Source: Lentibacillus sp. CBA3610 (lineage in GTDB: Bacteria; Bacillota; Bacilli; Bacillales; Amphibacillaceae). Taken from it: a stretch of 64,000 nt of DNA. The translations under genes were made by a program, and so were the position numbers. How positions within the stretch are numbered: the stretch's first letter is position 1; every line of letters begins with the position of its first letter. The stretch is from positions 248,001 through 312,000 of the forward strand of contig NZ_CP035925.1 in assembly GCF_013373365.1 (NCBI RefSeq), given 5' to 3'. Of the stretch, positions 61,344 to 64,000 are shown piece by piece. The notes under the pieces were generated by a model, which worked only from the letters and a program-made list of their open reading frames with translations, was not told where the DNA came from and ran no database searches.

Positions 61344-61625
61344 AAAAAGCTTCATCCCCAAGTAGGGACGAAGCTTTACTCCGCGTTACCACCCTGATTG
61401 ATGAGTATCACAACACAGTGCCAAAAACGCCTGATCTGTATTGGAGAAGCCGGGTTTTGCACACTGATTAAAGGAACTCATCCACTCAAAAAATATCCGC
61501 CAAGCCTGAATGTGTAATTCGAATCAAATCCTGCCGGGCCTTTCACCAGCCGCCCCGTCTCTTGTAACTGCCAGGCAATGACTCTACTTCGCATTCACGG
61601 ATTTATATTCAGCTAAATGATTAAT
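61344..61625 (-). promoter_or_regulatory. T-box riboswitch, tyrosine specifier
   Basis: Read on the minus strand: the T-box word GGGTGGTAACGCGG (61394-61381) lies before a terminator with arms AAGCTTCGTCCC / GGGGATGAAGCTT (61377-61344, T-run). Stem I has GAATG / CATTC at its base, with AAGTAGAGT on one side of the specifier loop and GAATTACACATTC on the other. TAC (61516-61514) followed by A fits the specifier position, that is Tyr. The T in TGGT pairs with the A73 discriminator of tRNA-Tyr. Uncharged tRNA-Tyr would allow read-through into nhaC. Confidence 0.86.
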
Positions 61626-61629
61626 AATG

Positions 61630-61659
61630 ACTATACATGTTATGATAATGATTTGTCAA
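61630..61659 (-). promoter_or_regulatory. SigA promoter of the T-box/nhaC unit
   Basis: On the minus strand TTGACA (61659-61654), an 18-bp spacer and TATAGT (61635-61630), just before the T-box leader. Confidence 0.78.
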
Positions 61660-61744
61660 TGTGAAAATTTTTTCTGAAATCAATTACTTTTTCTTCAATA
61701 TAAGTTAAGTTATAATGGTCTAAATCTTACTTGGGGGGACGGGA

Positions 61745-62473
61745 ATGGATACTGAAATACTGGATAAACAAAAATCATCCCCAGCAATACAAATGGTTCG
61801 GAGGGGAATTGCAGTTGGTTTTCCGATCATGCTTGGTTATTTGCCGATTTCGATTACATATGGCGTGCTGGCAAAACAGGCAGGAATGTCAGTGACGGAA
61901 TTAACATCAATGAGTGTGATGGTGTTTGCCGGTGCCAGTCAATTGATGGCTGCGAATATGATTGCGGTAGGTGCGGGAGCTGTCGAAATTGTCGTTGCAA
62001 CTTTTGTCCTTAATTTCCGCCATTTTGTCATGAGTCTATCATTTATGAATCGCTTACGGGGTTTTGGAATCAAATGGAAATTGCCTTTATCGATGGGATT
62101 AACAGACGAAACGTTTGCCGTATCGTCTTTACATAAAAATGAGGCAAAAATGGAGAAAGGTGCTTATTTTTATTTAGCACTTATACTGACAGCCTATTTC
62201 GCCTGGGTAGCCGGCTCCTTTTTAGGAGGAATTCTTGGAGAAGTTATTCCGGAACAATTAAGTCAAAGTATGGGTATCGCTTTATATGCGATGTTTATTG
62301 GATTGCTTATCCCGTCGGTGAAAAAGGAATGGCGTGTTGGGGTAGTTGCCGTTATCGCCATGTTAATTAATCTCATGTGCAGTCAGTTTATGAGTGAAGG
62401 ATGGGCAATTGTGTTTGGAACGGTGCTGGGCGGATTAAGTGGGGTATTTTTACTTAAGGGGGAAGAGTCATGA
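61745..62473 (+). CDS. azlC: AzlC-family branched-chain amino acid exporter, large subunit
   Basis: A 242-residue membrane protein with about seven helices. The family text GIAVGFPIMLGYLPISITYG and the MSVMVFAGASQLMAANMI block are present, and LNFRHFVMSLSFM follows. With AzlD it exports branched-chain amino acids; a role with other amino acids is possible. ATG 61745 follows GGGGGGAC. It overlaps azlD by 4 bases (ATGA). It diverges from the T-box/nhaC unit, so two amino-acid transport units share this region. Confidence 0.92.
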   Translation: MDTEILDKQKSSPAIQMVRRGIAVGFPIMLGYLPISITYGVLAKQAGMSVTELTSMSVMVFAGASQLMAANMIAVGAGAVEIVVATFVLNFRHFVMSLSFMNRLRGFGIKWKLPLSMGLTDETFAVSSLHKNEAKMEKGAYFYLALILTAYFAWVAGSFLGGILGEVIPEQLSQSMGIALYAMFIGLLIPSVKKEWRVGVVAVIAMLINLMCSQFMSEGWAIVFGTVLGGLSGVFLLKGEES

Positions 62474-62763
62474 TTATTGCAATTATTATAGGTATGGCGC
62501 TTGTAACGATGATTCCCCGAGTCATTCCGGCATTCATTGTTGATAAAATGCAGTTTCGCGATTGGATAAATCGCTGGTTAAATGCGATTCCATTTGCAGC
62601 ACTTGGGGCGCTGATTTTTCCAGGGGTTTTAAGTGTGATTCCTGATCAGCCGCTAATAGGCCTCCTTGGAGGGGCCGTTGCTGTTGTTCTCGCATACTTT
62701 GGCCTGAATGTCATTTTAGTCGTTATCGGAGCTATTTTGACAGTTTTTTTGCTGACTATGTAA
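62470..62763 (+). CDS. azlD: AzlD-family branched-chain amino acid exporter, small subunit
   Basis: A 97-residue membrane protein with four helices. The family words GMALVTMIPRVIPAFIVDKM and RWLNAIPFAALGALIFPGVL are clear. ATG 62470 overlaps the azlC stop (ATGA), with GGGGGAAG upstream, so the pair is coupled and forms the exporter together. A small terminator-like hairpin follows at 62766-62788. Confidence 0.92.
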   Translation: MIIAIIIGMALVTMIPRVIPAFIVDKMQFRDWINRWLNAIPFAALGALIFPGVLSVIPDQPLIGLLGGAVAVVLAYFGLNVILVVIGAILTVFLLTM

Positions 62764-62765
62764 CA

Positions 62766-62788
62766 AAGGTCCTCACTTAAGTGGGGAC
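62766..62788 (+). terminator. Hairpin after azlCD
   Basis: GGTCCTCAC / AGTGGGGACC around TTA. There is no strong T-tract, so it may be only part of a terminator. Confidence 0.5.
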
Positions 62789-62824
62789 CGAAATGCTAAA
62801 AACCGCACTGAATGAAGTTTCACC

Positions 62825-63691
62825 TTATTCATAGGGTTCGATATGGATGTGTGCGTACGTTATGTTGTGTTGTTCCCGGAGAAATGTCTCAATGTTTTCT
62901 GTTATGGCATGGCTTTCTTTGACATTTAAATCGGGGTTAACGCGGATTGTAATATCGATAAATGCCTGATTGCCATGTCTTCTTCCCTTTATATCCACTA
63001 CTTCCTTGACCTCAGGCACCTTGCCAATGCTCGTCTTTATTGTCTTGATTTGGTGTTCATCAAATCCATCCGTTAAGTTGTGTGTTGCATCTCTAAAAAT
63101 ATCCCATGCTGTTTTACAAATAATAATGCCGACAACTAATCCGGCAAATGGGTCAAGCCAGAAAAGCCCGAATTGTGCACCAATGATGCCGATAAACGCT
63201 CCAATACTGACATAGGCATCTGAGCGGTTATCCTGGGCGGCGGCATAGAGTGAGCTGCTGCCAATTTTTTCCGAAAGTGACAGATTATAGCGATATACGC
63301 AAAACATCACAACAGCTCCTCCAAGTGCGGTCCAGGCGGTAAGCATGCCTGGCTGGGCACTTTCACCAGCAATTAATTGTTCAAATGTGTTTATAATGAC
63401 TTGGATACCGACCGTTACGATAATAAATGCTGCAAACAGAGACGCAATCGTTTCTGCTCTATAGTGACCATAGTGATGATCGGCATCAGGAGGTTTCCGT
63501 GAAATTTTAAGACCGACTAATACCGCAACGGAGGCGACGATGTCAGTTATGTTGTTTAACCCGTCTGCCCACAAGCTTTGAGAGTTTCCAACCGAGGCAA
63601 TGATCAATTTCACTGCTGCCAAAACAACATAAGCACAGATGCTGAGCCAGGCACCTTTTTCTCCTTTTTTTAAATTATCTGCCTGTTCCAT
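62825..63691 (-). CDS. Cation diffusion facilitator (YdfM-like)
   Basis: A 288-residue metal/proton antiporter of the CDF family: six membrane segments (about 13-205) and a C-terminal cytoplasmic ferredoxin-like domain (about 210-288). Metal-site motifs are SLWADGLNNITDIVAS (Asp in helix II) and AAQDNRSDAYVSIGA (Asp in helix V). Zn, Mn, Co, Fe and Cd are usual substrates; Mn or Zn cannot be told apart here. ATG 63691 is preceded by GATGGAGGC. It is a single gene, divergent from the MFS gene at the edge. Confidence 0.88.
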   Translation of the reverse strand: MEQADNLKKGEKGAWLSICAYVVLAAVKLIIASVGNSQSLWADGLNNITDIVASVAVLVGLKISRKPPDADHHYGHYRAETIASLFAAFIIVTVGIQVIINTFEQLIAGESAQPGMLTAWTALGGAVVMFCVYRYNLSLSEKIGSSSLYAAAQDNRSDAYVSIGAFIGIIGAQFGLFWLDPFAGLVVGIIICKTAWDIFRDATHNLTDGFDEHQIKTIKTSIGKVPEVKEVVDIKGRRHGNQAFIDITIRVNPDLNVKESHAITENIETFLREQHNITYAHIHIEPYE

Positions 63692-63896
63692 GAAATAGCC
63701 TCCATCTGAACAACTATTTTAACTGGCAAGTCAAGCTAGAGTCTAACAGAGTTATAACTGATGAGTCCAGAAAAACGTTAAGGTTCCCGTCTATATATTG
63801 TGCCTGATTTTCTTTTCCGCTTATTAAAAGACAGGAATAAATTTGGCGCACAAGTAAATAGTAATTTTAGGATTATATATAAGAAGGAGAAAGATT

Positions 63897-64000
63897 ATGG
63901 TCGACCATCAAGAAGAGCAGGAAAAACGTTGGGCAGTTATATCTTTGGCATCAATACCACTGATTATGACACTGGGAAATTCAATGCTCATTCCTATTTT
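63897..64000 (+). CDS. MFS transporter, N-terminal fragment (window edge)
   Basis: It starts at ATG 63897 after AAGAAGGAGAAAG and reads MVDHQEEQEKRWAVISLASI then PLIMTLGNSMLIPI into the window edge. The basic N-terminus and the first helix with LIMTLGNSMLIPI are typical of drug or sugar MFS proteins. Only 34 codons are visible, so the subfamily is unknown. From 63692 to 63896 I see only the promoter region. Confidence 0.7.
   Translation, partial: MVDHQEEQEKRWAVISLASIPLIMTLGNSMLIPI

Overview
The window looks like chromosome of a low-to-moderate GC, spore-forming, probably halotolerant member of the Bacillaceae (Virgibacillus / Lentibacillus / Oceanobacillus type). Supporting signs are acidic proteins, many strong AGGAGG ribosome sites with GTG or TTG starts, an intracellular subtilisin, a SigI/RsgI pair, a YhcN/YlaJ spore lipoprotein, a Bacillus-type Fnr with a C-terminal iron-sulphur cysteine cluster, and yrrT-mccA-mccB gene order. 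The genus is inference only.

Layout. 1-8.1 kb: end of an unknown gene, ispA, a sugar PTS operon (EIIA, PRD antiterminator, EIIBC) behind a GlcT-type RAT/terminator, an NRDE protein, a SigB-type stress gene and a drug-efflux MFS gene. 8.2-27.1 kb: a zone of decay holding two TnpB elements, at least six frameshifted or truncated genes, several dispersed repeats and a previously uncalled 27-codon type I toxin; intact islands inside it are sppA-RDD, a DehI-like gene, an acyl-CoA ligase, 6S RNA, an AI-2E-type permease, a GNAT and an APH-like kinase. 27.4-35.5 kb: dat and fnr diverging from a shared region with an Fnr box, tRNA-Gly, an ABC-ATPase, queG, ogt, an amidase-domain protein, trmL and a 33-residue lipoprotein. 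35.8-44 kb: odhA-odhB, a coiled-coil gene, nupC with an operator and a structured leader, a 52-bp tandem array and an orphan murG. 44.3-50.7 kb: carbonic anhydrase with a membrane-protein partner under a perfect Fnr/CRP-type palindrome, an anchored trypsin-like protease, a PRC-barrel gene, a composite repeat and sigI-rsgI. 50.8-64 kb: spore lipoprotein, the methionine-to-cysteine operon yrrT-luxS-mccA-mccB, an M20 dipeptidase, yueD, map, a cobalamin-binding protein, nhaC behind a tyrosine T-box, azlCD, a CDF transporter and the start of an MFS gene.

Functional links. The PTS genes form a self-regulated uptake unit. yrrT, luxS, mccA and mccB recycle S-adenosylhomocysteine-derived homocysteine to cysteine. 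Fnr may activate itself and the membrane protein/carbonic anhydrase pair. SigB, SigI and SigG/F-type promoters show stress and sporulation inputs.

The most unusual content is non-coding: 20- or 21-bp-period arrays at five loci, a 52-bp hairpin array, MITE-like elements with smaller 8-bp-flanked elements nested inside them, a four-copy ~100-bp repeat, and the small toxin whose ribosome site can pair with its own mRNA 3' end.
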